A stretch of DNA of 64,000 nt from positions 806,001 through 870,000 of the forward strand of contig NZ_FNON01000003.1 of the NCBI RefSeq assembly GCF_900107045.1. Direction: 5' to 3'. The translations under genes and the position numbers were made by a program. This document shows positions 22,147 to 31,936 of this stretch, piece after piece; the first letter of the stretch is position 1, and each line of letters opens with the position of its first letter. The notes below the pieces were generated by a model. That model saw nothing but the letters and a program-made list of their open reading frames with translations, was not told the DNA's origin and made no database searches. This DNA comes from Amycolatopsis xylanica. Its GTDB lineage: Bacteria > Actinomycetota > Actinomycetes > Mycobacteriales > Pseudonocardiaceae.

Positions 22147-25107
22147 TCAGGCGGTCTGGATTTCCAAGGTGGAGCCGGTCCGGGCCTTGCGGACGCGCAG
22201 GCGCGTGGGGATCCGGTGCCGGAGTTCCTCCACGTGGGACACGAGGCCGACGACCCGGCCACCCGCCCGCAGCTCGTCGAGCACGTTCATGACGATGTCG
22301 AGTGTTTCGGCGTCCAGGGTGCCGAAACCTTCGTCGACGAACAGGGTGTCGAGAAGCGCTCCGCCCGTCTCGGCGGCCACGACGTCCGCGAGGCCGAGTG
22401 CCAGCGCGAGCGAGGCCAGGAAGGACTCGCCGCCCGACAAGGTCTTGGCGGGGCGGACGGTGCCCGAGTAGTCGTCGAGCACGTCGAGACCCAGTCCTCC
22501 ACGGGTGCCACGCGACCCCGCGGCGTCCGAGTGCACGAACGAGTAGCGGCCCTGGCTCATCGTGCTCAGGCGGAAGGTGGCCGCGAGCGCGACCTCCTCC
22601 AGGCGCGCGGCGAGCACGTACGAGCGCAGCGACATCTTGCGCGCGTTCTGACCGCGGCCGTTGACCACCTCGGTCAGGGCCTTGAGCTCTGCGAACTCCT
22701 CCTCCACCGGTGCCAGCTCCGTCATCGCCTCACTCATCTTGCCCGCGAGGTCCGACAATTCCCGCGACCGCAGCTCGGCGGCCTGGAGCGTGGAGACGGC
22801 GATCTCGGCTTCGGCCCGTGCGCGGCGGGCGGCGTCCATCGCGGATTCCAGGTCGACCACGGCGTCGGGCTCGACGCCGGCCAGCTCGGGTTCGGCGAGC
22901 ACGGACCGCACGTGCGCCTCTTCGGTCTGCGCGGCGGTGAGCCGGGCTTCGAGGTCCGCGACGACCTGGGCGGGCTTGGCCGCGGCCTGTGCCTCTTCGA
23001 GCGTGGCGAACTCGGCCTGGCGCAACGCGGCGTCGACGGCCTCGCGCTGTTCCTCGCACTCACGCTCGGCGGTCGCGACGGCCGTCCTGGCCTCGGCCAG
23101 CGCGTCCAGCGCGCTGACCACGGCCAGGAGGTGCGCACGCCGGGCGCCGACGTCCGCGTGCTCGCCGCGGGCCACCTCCAGCCGCCGGTCGCGCTCGGCG
23201 ATCTGCTCGGCCAGCGAGTTCTGGCCGGTTTCGGCCTTCACCAGGTCTTGCTCGGCCTGGTTCAGCTGATCGGCGAGCTGCCCTGACTCGGCCTCGGCCT
23301 GCCGCGTTTCGCGTTCCCATCGCGCGCGCTGCGCCGCCAGCTCGGACACCGAAGTCAGCTCGGCGCGGGCGGCCGCGACCTCGGCCGCGAGGTCTTCGCG
23401 GGTGCGGCCACGTAAGCGTTCTTCAAGCGCCGCAACGAGTTTCTCCGCGTCAAGCTTCGCGAGCTGCGCTCGCTCGCGAGCGGCTTCAGCACGCTTCTCG
23501 GCGTCTTCGGCGGCCTTCTCCTGCTTCTCTTCGACCAAGGCCAGCATCGGCATCGCAGGCGCGGGGTGCTCGGCGGACCCGCACACCGCGCAGGCCTGGC
23601 CCGGCACCAGATCGGCGGCGAGTTCGGCCGCCATGCCGTCGAGCCGCCGCTCGCGCAGATTCTGCCGGTGCTCGCGGGCGTGCTGGTGTGCGTCGACAGC
23701 TTCACGCAAGGCGGATTCGGCTGCGGCCAAGGACTTCTGCGCACCCGGAAGCTCTTCCGCGTCCCGCAACGCCTTGGCGAGTTCTTCGGCGGTCAGGCGC
23801 AATCCGTCGAGCTTCGCTTCGGCCGCGAGAGCGTCGTTCGCCTTGCCACGCAAGCGTTCCAGCCGCGCGGGAAGCTCCTCGATCTTGCCGGTGAGCTCCT
23901 CCACGCGCTTGCCCGCGTACCGCGCGGCGTCCGCGAGTTCGCTGACACGCACGCGATCCTGGCGCTGCTGCTCGGCTTCCGCGACGAGACCGGCGAGCGT
24001 GCCCGCCTCCTCGCGCAGCGCGCCCGCGGTGGCGCGGAGTTCGACCGCGGTCCCGGTCGCGGCCTGGCGCAGCGTCGCGAGCGCGCGCTCCTGGACCTGC
24101 TCGAGACGACGGGACTGAGTCAGCTGATCGACGCGCTTGCGCAGCTGGATGGCGGCATCCGCGACCCCGGCGGCCCGTTTCGCCGCCGCGACCTCGGCGC
24201 GCCACAACTCCCGCTGGCCCGCACCGGCGGCCAGCTCGGCCAGCTTGGCGTGCGCGGACTTGACCCGGCGGACGCGTTCGGCCATCGCCTTGCGCTCGTC
24301 GAGGACGGCCTCCGCCTTCTCACGGACCCCGCGCACCTGGTACTCGGCCAGCTTGGCGGCTTCGACCTGCGAGACGGCGTCGAGGCAGATGCCCGCGACC
24401 CAGTCGATCTGCTCGTCTTCCGGCGCCTCGGCCTTGGCGACCTGGGCGAACCGGGTCACCCAGTTCTGTGTGGCCTGCCGTTGTTTCTGCAGCTCCTGGA
24501 ACCGCTCGGTGCGCAGGTTCACGAACCAGCGCTCGATGTCGCCGAAGCGCTCGGTGCTGAAAAGCCGTTCCAGCAGGTCCTCGCGCTCGGCGGTGTCGGC
24601 GCGCAGGAACCGGGCGAACTCGCCCTGCGGCAGCAGTACCACCTGGAAGAACTGCTTGTGGTTCATGCCGAGCAGCCGCTCGACGGTCCTGGCGACCTCG
24701 TCGTTGCGGGTGACGCCGTCCGCCGCGTAGCCGCTCGGCGCGGCGCCGACCCAGGTCAGCGACACCTTGGCCTGCTGCTTGGTGAAACCGTCGCCCCGGC
24801 GCTTCGGGCGGAGGTACTCGGGGTTGCGGACGATGCGCAGGCGCTGGCCCTGGACGGTCAGCTCCAGCGCCACCTCGGTGACCTGGTCGGGGTCCGCGAG
24901 ATCGCAGCGCAGCCGCTTGGTCTCGCCGCGCGCGCCGGGCACGGAGTTGAACAGCGCGAAGGCGACCGCGTCGAGCAAGGTGGTCTTGCCCGCGCCGGTG
25001 TCGCCGTGCAGCAGGAAGAGGCCATCGGCGCCGAGCACGTCGAAGTCGACTACCTCGCGCCCGGCATACGGGCCGAAGGCGGTGACCTCCAGCCGGTGCA
25101 GCCTCAT
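22147..25107 (-). CDS. sbcC: Exonuclease SbcC (Rad50-like ATPase)
   Basis: 986 residues. Walker A GDTGAGKTT is at 35-43, the ABC signature is in TLSGGESFLASLALALGLAD, and Walker B lies in TLFVDEGFGTLD at the far end. Between them is a very long coiled coil with the zinc-hook CAVC. With SbcD it forms the complex that opens hairpins and processes blocked DNA ends. The start ATG 25107 overlaps the SbcD stop as TAATG. The abundance of palindromic repeats in this genome makes a cruciform-cleaving nuclease interesting context, but no direct link is shown. Confidence 0.95.
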   Translation of the reverse strand: MRLHRLEVTAFGPYAGREVVDFDVLGADGLFLLHGDTGAGKTTLLDAVAFALFNSVPGARGETKRLRCDLADPDQVTEVALELTVQGQRLRIVRNPEYLRPKRRGDGFTKQQAKVSLTWVGAAPSGYAADGVTRNDEVARTVERLLGMNHKQFFQVVLLPQGEFARFLRADTAEREDLLERLFSTERFGDIERWFVNLRTERFQELQKQRQATQNWVTRFAQVAKAEAPEDEQIDWVAGICLDAVSQVEAAKLAEYQVRGVREKAEAVLDERKAMAERVRRVKSAHAKLAELAAGAGQRELWRAEVAAAKRAAGVADAAIQLRKRVDQLTQSRRLEQVQERALATLRQAATGTAVELRATAGALREEAGTLAGLVAEAEQQRQDRVRVSELADAARYAGKRVEELTGKIEELPARLERLRGKANDALAAEAKLDGLRLTAEELAKALRDAEELPGAQKSLAAAESALREAVDAHQHAREHRQNLRERRLDGMAAELAADLVPGQACAVCGSAEHPAPAMPMLALVEEKQEKAAEDAEKRAEAARERAQLAKLDAEKLVAALEERLRGRTREDLAAEVAAARAELTSVSELAAQRARWERETRQAEAESGQLADQLNQAEQDLVKAETGQNSLAEQIAERDRRLEVARGEHADVGARRAHLLAVVSALDALAEARTAVATAERECEEQREAVDAALRQAEFATLEEAQAAAKPAQVVADLEARLTAAQTEEAHVRSVLAEPELAGVEPDAVVDLESAMDAARRARAEAEIAVSTLQAAELRSRELSDLAGKMSEAMTELAPVEEEFAELKALTEVVNGRGQNARKMSLRSYVLAARLEEVALAATFRLSTMSQGRYSFVHSDAAGSRGTRGGLGLDVLDDYSGTVRPAKTLSGGESFLASLALALGLADVVAAETGGALLDTLFVDEGFGTLDAETLDIVMNVLDELRAGGRVVGLVSHVEELRHRIPTRLRVRKARTGSTLEIQTA

Positions 25108-26255
25108 TACGACTCTCCTCTGCCCGAAGCGTCCATGGCCATCCGTAACAGGCCTTGCTCCCTCTCGTTGGGAGGCGCGCCACGGCAGTCGTCGAGGAAA
25201 TTCCGGGCGATCTCCTCATCCGTCCGGTTTTTGACGGCTTCGGCGTACTTCAGCACCGAGCCGATGCCGCCGCCCTCTGGCTGCCAGTCGAGGTGGACCG
25301 CGTGCGGGAAACGCTCTTTGAGCTTGCGCATGGCGTCGATCGGGCGGACGCGGTCGGTCAGCGTGACCGACAGGTAGCACTCGACGAGATCCTCGAGCTC
25401 GGGGTTCACCAGCAAGTCCGCGAGCTCCCCGGTGGTGGTGGCGAGCTTGCGCGGGACGGGCAGCTCGTGCCGCCGGACCTCGCGCAGACCATCGGCGTTG
25501 AAGTCGATCAGCCAGACGGATTTGCGGTGCCGCGCTTCGGAAAACGAGTACGCCAGCGGGCTGCCGGAATACCGCAGGTGCTCGGCGAGCACCTGCGGGC
25601 CGTGCAGGTGTCCCAGCGCGACGTAGTCGATGCCGTCGAAGATCGCGCCGGGCACGTGCTCGACCGTGCCGACGGAGATGGGGCGCTCGGAATCACTGCA
25701 CTCGCCGCCGATGACGAACGCGTGCGCGAGCACGACGGATCGGGTGTTTTCCCTTGCCTGAAGGTCTTCTTTGATGCGGCGCATGGCTTCGGAGAGCACG
25801 GCGACGTGTCCCTTGGCCTCGATGCCGAGCGCGTTGCGCGCCGGATCCGGCTCCAGGTAAGGGATTCCGTACAGCGCGACCGGGCCGTGCTCGTCTTCGA
25901 GCAGCACCGGCTCGTGCAGCCCGGCGATGGTGCTGCACAGGTGCAGCCCGCCCGCCCTGGCGAACTCGGCGAACGCGCCGAGCCGCGCGGCGGAGTCGTG
26001 GTTCCCTGGCGTGAGAACGATCTGCGCCCCGGCCTCGTGCAGCCTCGCGAGCGCCTGCGCCGCGACACGGACCGCTTCCGCCGACGGGACAGCGCGGTCG
26101 TAGACGTCACCCGCGACGAGCACGACGTCGACCCGCTCGTCGGCGACGACCTCCGCGAGATGCTCGAGGACGGCCTGCTGCTCGGCGAGCAGATCGGCGC
26201 CGTGGAAGGTGCGGCCGATGTGCCAGTCGGAGGTGTGCAGCAATCTCACGGGCAT
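25107..26255 (-). CDS. sbcD: Exonuclease SbcD (Mre11-like nuclease)
   Basis: 382 residues. The metallophosphatase motifs are in order: RLLHTSDWHIGRTF, VVLVAGDVYDRAVPS, VLTPGNHDSAARL and GHLHGPQ. It is the nuclease subunit of SbcCD. Start ATG 26255 (MPVRLL) is the family start; a GTG one codon upstream is possible. The longer in-frame start at 26312 would translate an inverted repeat and is rejected. The start is divergent from rmuC across 149 bp. Confidence 0.93.
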   Translation of the reverse strand: MPVRLLHTSDWHIGRTFHGADLLAEQQAVLEHLAEVVADERVDVVLVAGDVYDRAVPSAEAVRVAAQALARLHEAGAQIVLTPGNHDSAARLGAFAEFARAGGLHLCSTIAGLHEPVLLEDEHGPVALYGIPYLEPDPARNALGIEAKGHVAVLSEAMRRIKEDLQARENTRSVVLAHAFVIGGECSDSERPISVGTVEHVPGAIFDGIDYVALGHLHGPQVLAEHLRYSGSPLAYSFSEARHRKSVWLIDFNADGLREVRRHELPVPRKLATTTGELADLLVNPELEDLVECYLSVTLTDRVRPIDAMRKLKERFPHAVHLDWQPEGGGIGSVLKYAEAVKNRTDEEIARNFLDDCRGAPPNEREQGLLRMAMDASGRGES

Positions 26256-26404
26256 CACGGTAAGCGGCCGGAGCGACAACATGTGGGAGGCGGGCACCCG
26301 CGTGTCCCCCACATCATGTGCTACGCCGGAGTGTCGGCCAGGTTTTGTCGGTGGGCTGCGCCATGATGCGTAGGCGGTCGGACACGGATGGGAGTTGTTT
26401 TCGG

Positions 26405-27313
26405 GTGACGGTGTTTACCACGGCCGCGGTCGTGGTCGCGGTGCTGCTGGCGGTGGCGGTCGCGTTGCTGTGGCGGCTCTACAACGACGGCATGCGGCGG
26501 GCGGACGCGGCGGCCAAGCAGGTCGAGGCCGAGCGCGCCCGCGCGAACGAGCAGCAGCTGTCACTGCGCCGGTACGAGGTGGCGTTCGCGTCGATCAGCG
26601 GGCGCGGCGAGCTGGGCGAGCAGGTGCTGCTGGAGACGGCGCGTGCGCTCGGCCTGCGCGAGGAGCTGCACTTCACGCTGCAGACGGACCTGGCGGGCGG
26701 CGGCTCGGTCAAGCCGGACATGGTGCTGCACGTCGGCGGCGGCCGGAGCGTGCCGGTCGACGCCAAGGCCTCGATGGCCTGCTGGGCCGAGGCGGTCGAG
26801 ACCGACAACCCGGACGAGCGGCTCGACGCGCTGCGGGTGCACGTCCGGCACCTGCGCTCGCGCGCCGCCGAGCTGGCCGGCAAGGGCTATCAGCGCTGGG
26901 CGGACGCCATCTACGGCACGATCATGTTCGTGCCGTCGGACGCGGCCGTGGTCGCCGCGCTCGACACCGACCCCGAGCTGCTGCGCTGGATGCTCGACCG
27001 CCGCGTCTTCGTCTGCGGCCCGACCGGCTTCGCCGTGCTGGCCTCGGCGGCCCTGTTCGCGGCCAGCGACCGCGCGCTGCTCGAGGACGTCGAGCAGGTC
27101 CGCGCGGGCGCCGCCGCCGCGCACCGCGCCGCCGGCAACGCGGTGGACGCCGTCAACCTGTCCAGCACCCACCTCCAGCGTTTCCTCTCGGCCCGCCGCC
27201 GCGAACTCGACGCCCTCGAGACCTTCCGCTCCACGGTCGGCCCGCTCACCGACGCGGCGGCGGCCCCAGCCCCGGTCACCCAGATCCGGCGTCCCGACGA
27301 ACTCACCGGCTGA
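26405..27313 (+). CDS. rmuC: RmuC-family DNA recombination protein
   Basis: About 302 residues from GTG 26405. An N-terminal transmembrane helix (TVFTTAAVVVAVLLAVAVAL) is followed by a coiled-coil stretch and the RmuC nuclease-like core: SISGRGELGEQVLLETARAL, then VKPDMVLHV and VPVDAKASM, the D-x-K restriction-endonuclease-like signature. It is shorter than E. coli RmuC but complete for actinobacterial forms. ATGs at 26363/26366 would add about 14 residues. Placed back to back with sbcCD, it suggests a repair cluster. Confidence 0.85.
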   Translation: MTVFTTAAVVVAVLLAVAVALLWRLYNDGMRRADAAAKQVEAERARANEQQLSLRRYEVAFASISGRGELGEQVLLETARALGLREELHFTLQTDLAGGGSVKPDMVLHVGGGRSVPVDAKASMACWAEAVETDNPDERLDALRVHVRHLRSRAAELAGKGYQRWADAIYGTIMFVPSDAAVVAALDTDPELLRWMLDRRVFVCGPTGFAVLASAALFAASDRALLEDVEQVRAGAAAAHRAAGNAVDAVNLSSTHLQRFLSARRRELDALETFRSTVGPLTDAAAAPAPVTQIRRPDELTG

Positions 27314-27415
27314 CCGCTGGTCAGCCTCACCAAGGAGTGAATCCGGCAGGGGTGTTACCCAACCAGGAAGGAGTGCTAGCAGGATCTTCACAACCAGGGG
27401 ATACGGTGTGGACTT

Positions 27416-28279
27416 GTGACCGCGATACGCGATCGCCAGAGCGATCCTGATGCCGACGACATCCCCGTTCCGTGGGACGAGCGTCCCATCATCAGCGACC
27501 GGCGCGGTCTGCCCTGGTGGGGGGCGGTGCTGGTCGGTTTCGGCATGGCCGTCCTCGGCGCCTTCATCGACCAGAAGCTGCAAGGGCACCTGACCCTGCT
27601 GTTCCAGGCTTGCTACTGCCTAGGCGCCGTCGCCGCCGTGTGCGCCGTGCAGCGCCGCGGGCTGTTCGGGCCGATGGTGCAGCCGCCGCTGGTGCTGGCC
27701 GTGACCGTGCCGGGTGTGGTGCTGCTGGCCGCCGACCTGTCCCAGGACACCGACATGCTGTCGAAGGCGCTCAAGATCGGCCGCCCGCTGATCGACGGGT
27801 TCCCCACGATGGCCATCACCACCGGCGTGACGCTGGCGATCGGGATCTTCCGGATCTTCCGCGAGCGCGACCCGGACGCCGGAGTCAAGGTCAAGAAGGG
27901 CACCAAGCCCGCCAAGCGCGACGACGACGAGGAGCGCCCCGCGCGCAACACCGCCGCCTCCCGCGTCCCGGCGGGCGCCGCGAAGACGCCGGAACGCCGC
28001 CCGCGCCGCCCGGCTTCGGAGACCGGCTCCGCGCCCGTGCGCCGCCCGCGCCCGGCCGACGACGCCGCGCCTCGACGCCGCACGCCCCGCGAAGAACCCC
28101 GCCAGCGTCCGCGCGCGCCCCGTGACGGCGACGAGCCGCCCCGCCGTCGCGAGCCTCGCGGCGACACCCCGCCACCCCGGCGCCGCACCCCGCGCGCCGA
28201 ACCACCCCGGGGCGACAACCCGCCGCGTCGCGCGCCCCGGCGCGAGCCGCCGCAGCGCCGCCCCTGGGACGAGGACTAG
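27416..28279 (+). CDS. DUF6542-type membrane protein with Arg/Pro-rich tail
   Basis: 287 residues. Residues about 35-150 hold four hydrophobic segments, beginning LPWWGAVLVGFGMAVLGAFI. From residue 165 onward the protein is disordered and extremely rich in Arg and Pro (repeats of PRRRTPR, PPRR), a positively charged tail likely facing the cytoplasm and able to bind nucleic acid or anionic lipid. Start is GTG 27416. The gene ends 3 bp before a large hairpin shared with convergent ispH. I recognise the family by name only; no function is known. Confidence 0.78.
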   Translation: MTAIRDRQSDPDADDIPVPWDERPIISDRRGLPWWGAVLVGFGMAVLGAFIDQKLQGHLTLLFQACYCLGAVAAVCAVQRRGLFGPMVQPPLVLAVTVPGVVLLAADLSQDTDMLSKALKIGRPLIDGFPTMAITTGVTLAIGIFRIFRERDPDAGVKVKKGTKPAKRDDDEERPARNTAASRVPAGAAKTPERRPRRPASETGSAPVRRPRPADDAAPRRRTPREEPRQRPRAPRDGDEPPRRREPRGDTPPPRRRTPRAEPPRGDNPPRRAPRREPPQRRPWDED

Positions 28280-28281
28280 GA

Positions 28282-28336
28282 CCACACAAAGGGCCCCCTT
28301 GGAACGTTGAGCGTTCCAAGGGGGCCCTTTGTGTGG
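28282..28336. terminator. Bidirectional hairpin between DUF6542 gene and ispH
   Basis: Perfect 25-bp stem: left arm 28282-28306 (CCACACAAAGGGCCCCCTTG, then GAACG), 5-nt loop, right arm 28312-28336. It lies exactly between two convergent stop codons (28279 and 28340). The stem core resembles the inverted repeat at 6523-6578. Confidence 0.85.
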
Positions 28337-28339
28337 TGC

Positions 28340-29347
28340 TTACTTGGCCTTTTCGGCGCGCCGGATCTCCGGGGGCAGCGCGAAGGCGATCTTCTCGTTG
28401 GCCGTGGTGACCTCGTCGACGTCGGAGTACCCGTGCTTGTCGAGCCACGCGAGCAGGTCCATCACCAGCACCTCGGGCACCGAGGCGCCGCTGGTGACGC
28501 CGACCGTGGTGACACCCTCGAGCCACGCCTCGTCGACCTCGTGCGAGAAGTCGACCAGGTGCGAGGCGCGGGCCCCGGCCTTGAGCGCGACCTCGACCAG
28601 GCGCTTCGAGTTGGACGAGTTCTGCGAGCCGACCACGATCACCAGGTCGCACTCGGCCGCCATCGCCTTGACCGCGACCTGGCGGTTGGTCGTGGCGTAG
28701 CAGATGTCGTCGCTCGGCGGGTCGGCCAAGCCGGGGAACCGGTCGCGGAGCTGGTCGACCCGCTCCATGGTCTCGTCGACCGAAAGCGTGGTCTGGGACA
28801 GCCAGATGACCTTCGACGGGTCGCGCACGGTGACCTTGTCGACGTCCTCGGCGGTGTCCACCAGCTGCACGTGCTCGGGCGCCTCGCCCGCCGTGCCCTC
28901 GACCTCTTCGTGGCCCTCGTGGCCGATCAGCAGGATGTCGTAGTCGTCCTTGGCGAACCGGTTGACTTCCTTGTGCACCTTGGTGACCAGCGGGCAGGTG
29001 GCGTCGATCGTCTTCAGGTTCCGCTCGGCGGCCTCGGCGTGCACCATCGGCGAGACGCCGTGCGCGGAGAACACGACCAGCGCGCCCTCGGGCACCTCGG
29101 TGGTCTCGTCGACGAAGATCGCGCCGCGCTCGCGCAGCGTCTCGACCACGTGCCGGTTGTGCACGATCTCCTTGCGCACGTAGACCGGCGGTCCGTACAG
29201 CTCGAGTGCCTTCTCGACCGCGATCACCGCGCGGTCGACGCCGGCGCAGTAGCCGCGCGGCTTGGCCAGGAGCACCCTTTTGCGCCCGTCGGCGCGCGGG
29301 ACGTCGACGGTGCCTGCGGGCTCGATTCCGGGGCTTGAGGAGCTCAT
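28340..29347 (-). CDS. ispH: 4-hydroxy-3-methylbut-2-enyl diphosphate reductase
   Basis: 335 residues. IspH makes IPP and DMAPP in the last step of the MEP pathway using a 4Fe-4S cluster. The three ligand cysteines are in RGYCAG (Cys34), DATCPLV (Cys118) and DDICYAT (Cys216), and the substrate-binding QNSSNSKRL is present. From memory it matches Rv1110. Start ATG 29347; about 100 bp of divergent promoter separate it from the lipid-droplet protein gene. Confidence 0.96.
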   Translation of the reverse strand: MSSSSPGIEPAGTVDVPRADGRKRVLLAKPRGYCAGVDRAVIAVEKALELYGPPVYVRKEIVHNRHVVETLRERGAIFVDETTEVPEGALVVFSAHGVSPMVHAEAAERNLKTIDATCPLVTKVHKEVNRFAKDDYDILLIGHEGHEEVEGTAGEAPEHVQLVDTAEDVDKVTVRDPSKVIWLSQTTLSVDETMERVDQLRDRFPGLADPPSDDICYATTNRQVAVKAMAAECDLVIVVGSQNSSNSKRLVEVALKAGARASHLVDFSHEVDEAWLEGVTTVGVTSGASVPEVLVMDLLAWLDKHGYSDVDEVTTANEKIAFALPPEIRRAEKAK

Positions 29348-29451
29348 GACCTCTAGGGTACGGGCTCACTTCGTGTGCGCGGAGTCACGTCCGTGCCCCC
29401 GACACACCCATTCGGTTGGGCAGGATGGCGTAGATGCGGCAGGCTAGGGGG

Positions 29452-30027
29452 ATGAAGCCACTCCCGCTCCCCCTCCGGGTCGCCGCGGGCCTCGCCGTCA
29501 CCACCGCCGAGCGGGTTCGTGAACTTCCCAAGCAGCTGCTGGGCCTGCCGGTCACGGCCGTGAGCCAGGTGCTGCAGTTCTCCATGCGCGTCCAGCAGCA
29601 CGTCACCGAGCTGGCGATCAAGGGCGACGACGCGCTGTCCGCGCTGCGCCCGGTCGAAGACACCCCGAGCTGGGCGACCTTCGACGAGGACGTCGACGTC
29701 CCGGCGCCGCGCCCGGAGACCAACGGTCACGCTCAGCCACTACCCGAGTTCGACGAGTCACCTGATCCGTGGGCCGAGGAGGAGCGCGCGCTCGCCGAGG
29801 ACCACCGCGACGGTGAGAACGACAGCGCCGAGGGGCCCGCGGGCATCGCCGGCTACGACGAGCTCACCCTGCCGCAATTGCGCGCCCGCCTGCGTCAGCT
29901 GTCGCTGGAGCAGCTGGAAGAGATCCTCGCGTACGAGCACACCCACGAGGCGCGCGCGTCGTTCATCGGCATGCTCGCGCGCCGCATCGGCAACGTCCAC
30001 AAGACCGGCGACGAAGAAGGCCAGTGA
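29452..30027 (+). CDS. Lipid-droplet-associated-type protein (Rv1109c-like)
   Basis: 191 residues. The N-terminal 45 residues form an amphipathic or hydrophobic helix region ([20 protein letters not shown]). An acidic, disordered middle follows. The C-terminal helical domain is [20 protein letters not shown], ending in [19 protein letters not shown]. Homologues sit between ispH and xseA in mycobacteria and are annotated as lipid-droplet-associated; I rely on position and memory for this. ATG 29452 follows GGGGG. Its stop overlaps the xseA start (GTGA). Confidence 0.72.
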   Translation: MKPLPLPLRVAAGLAVTTAERVRELPKQLLGLPVTAVSQVLQFSMRVQQHVTELAIKGDDALSALRPVEDTPSWATFDEDVDVPAPRPETNGHAQPLPEFDESPDPWAEEERALAEDHRDGENDSAEGPAGIAGYDELTLPQLRARLRQLSLEQLEEILAYEHTHEARASFIGMLARRIGNVHKTGDEEGQ

Positions 30028-31256
30028 GCGAAACCACCGCGGAAAACCCCTGGCCGGTCCGCACGGTCGCGCGCAAGATCGGCGATTGGGTGCACCGCCT
30101 CGGCGCGGTGTGGGTCGAAGGACAGGTCACCCAGATCTCGGCACGGCCGGGCACCTCGACGGCGTTCCTGACGCTGCGCGACCCGTCGGCGGACGTGTCG
30201 ATGACGGTCACCTGTCCGACCGGGCTGCTGCGCACGGTCGAGCCGCCGCTGCGTGAAGGCGCGAGCGTGGTCGTCTTCGCGAAACCGGCGTTCTTCCTCG
30301 GCCGGGGCACGATCAGCCTGCGTGCCACCGAAATCCGCGCCGTCGGCATCGGCGAGCTGCTCGCCCGCATCGAACGGCTGCGCAAGCTGCTCGCCGCCGA
30401 GGGCCTGTTCTCCGCGCAGCGCAAGCGCAAACTTCCCTTTCTCCCCAAGGGGATCGGGCTCATCACCGGCCGCGCCTCCGCGGCGGAGCACGACGTGCTG
30501 GTCAACGCGCAGGCCCGGTGGCCGCATGTCGCGTTCAAGGTCGTCAACACGGCCGTGCAGGGCCCGACCGCGGTGCCGCAGATCATCAAGGCTTTGTCCA
30601 CATTGGACAAAGACCCCGATGTCGAGGTGATCGTGATCGCGCGTGGCGGCGGCAGCGTCGAGGACCTGCTGCCGTTCTCCGACGAGGCGTTGTGCCGCGC
30701 GGTCTCCGCCGCGGGCACGCCGGTGGTCAGCGCGATCGGCCACGAGCCGGACACCCCGCTGCTCGACCATGTCGCCGACCTGCGCGCGTCGACGCCGACC
30801 GACGCGGCCAAGCGGATCGTGCCCGACGTCCGTGAGGAAACGCAGCGAGTCCGGCAGATGCGGGACCGGGGACGCCGCGCGCTGCACGGCTGGGTCGACA
30901 CCCAGGCCCGCCTGCTGAACCAGCTGCGCAGCCGCCCGGTGCTCGCCGACCCGCTCGGCCCGATCGACCGGCGCGCCGATGACGTCGAGATGCATCGGGA
31001 ACGTGGCCGACGCGCCGTGCTCACCACACTTTCGAGGGAACAGGCGGCACTGGCGAGTGCCCGGGCGCGACTCACCGCGCTCGGCCCGGCCGCCACGATG
31101 GCCCGTGGTTACGCGGTCGTGCAGTTTTACGACGAAGCAGGCAACCCGCACGTGCTCCGATCGGTCTCTGAAATCAAAGACGGCGCGAAACTTCGCATCC
31201 GCGTCGCCGACGGCGCGGCCAAGGCGGCCGTCCAGGGTGATCCGGAAAGCGAGTAA
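30024..31256 (+). CDS. xseA: Exodeoxyribonuclease VII large subunit
   Basis: 410 residues. An N-terminal OB-fold ([11 protein letters not shown] to about residue 100) is followed by the catalytic domain with [35 protein letters not shown] and [20 protein letters not shown], then a coiled coil and a C-terminal MARGYAVVQ segment. The enzyme degrades single-stranded DNA from both ends. It begins with GTG overlapping the previous gene by 4 nt. The small subunit is not directly next; a 128-codon gene intervenes. Confidence 0.94.
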   Translation: MSETTAENPWPVRTVARKIGDWVHRLGAVWVEGQVTQISARPGTSTAFLTLRDPSADVSMTVTCPTGLLRTVEPPLREGASVVVFAKPAFFLGRGTISLRATEIRAVGIGELLARIERLRKLLAAEGLFSAQRKRKLPFLPKGIGLITGRASAAEHDVLVNAQARWPHVAFKVVNTAVQGPTAVPQIIKALSTLDKDPDVEVIVIARGGGSVEDLLPFSDEALCRAVSAAGTPVVSAIGHEPDTPLLDHVADLRASTPTDAAKRIVPDVREETQRVRQMRDRGRRALHGWVDTQARLLNQLRSRPVLADPLGPIDRRADDVEMHRERGRRAVLTTLSREQAALASARARLTALGPAATMARGYAVVQFYDEAGNPHVLRSVSEIKDGAKLRIRVADGAAKAAVQGDPESE

Positions 31257-31258
31257 GG

Positions 31259-31645
31259 GTGCGGGAAACCACGTTCCTCCCGCTCACGGTCGACGCGGCC
31301 ATCACCGCGCAGGCGGCCGCGGTGCTGCGCAAGGCGCTGGAGACCAACAACGCCGCGCTCGACTGCTGGACCTCACTGCTGGCGGGCTGCACGCAGGGCC
31401 GCGACCTCGGTCCGCGGCTGCGGCAGCTGTCGGCGGCGACCTCGGAGCACGTCGGTGCCCGCTGGTGGGCGGCGGAAGGTTCCGCCTATCGGCGCAAGGT
31501 CGCCCGCGCGCAGTCCGAGATCGAGGACGCGATCGCGGACGGTGACGGCAGCGAGTTCGCGCGTGCCTTCGTCGGCTACGACCACGCGATGGCCAGCGCG
31601 GTAGTCTGCGCGAACACCGCGAAGCACAGGAGCCCGAACGCGTGA
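31259..31645 (+). CDS. Uncharacterised protein between exonuclease VII subunits
   Basis: 128 residues, predicted soluble and mostly helical, with two cysteines near residues 36 and 44 ([14 protein letters not shown]) and a conserved-looking [20 protein letters not shown]. It begins 2 nt after xseA and overlaps xseB by 4 nt, so the three genes are translationally coupled. No family is recognised. Position suggests a helper or co-regulated protein of exonuclease VII, but that is inference only. Confidence 0.7.
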   Translation: MRETTFLPLTVDAAITAQAAAVLRKALETNNAALDCWTSLLAGCTQGRDLGPRLRQLSAATSEHVGARWWAAEGSAYRRKVARAQSEIEDAIADGDGSEFARAFVGYDHAMASAVVCANTAKHRSPNA

Positions 31646-31860
31646 GCAATGCAGAACTCGGCTACGAGCAAGCCCGCGACCAGCTGGTCGAGGTGGTCCG
31701 CGAGCTGGAAGCAGGCGGCAAGTCGCTCGAGGAATCCCTTGCGCTGTGGGAAAAGGGCGAACGGCTTGCGAAGATCTGCGAACACCACCTCGAAGGCGCG
31801 CGCGAGCGGATCGAGACCGCGCTGGCGTCGGTCGAGGAAGGTGACGACGACTCCGAGTGA
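31642..31860 (+). CDS. xseB: Exodeoxyribonuclease VII small subunit
   Basis: 72 residues, the normal size. The signature [20 protein letters not shown], followed by [20 protein letters not shown], is diagnostic of XseB. The acidic C-terminus is usual. GTG 31642 overlaps the preceding gene by 4 nt. It forms the multi-copy partner of XseA. Confidence 0.95.
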   Translation: MSNAELGYEQARDQLVEVVRELEAGGKSLEESLALWEKGERLAKICEHHLEGARERIETALASVEEGDDDSE

Positions 31861-31936
31861 CCTTCGCCATGCGGGGATCCGGCCGGTATCTGAGAGACTG
31901 GGATCCCCCCGAGCACGGTGAACCCGGAGGCAAGGC

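Noticed and set aside
26255..26312. Longer SbcD start at 26312
   Set aside because: It would translate an inverted repeat (ATGTGGG / CCCACAT) and adds residues not found before the MPVRLLHTSDWH start.
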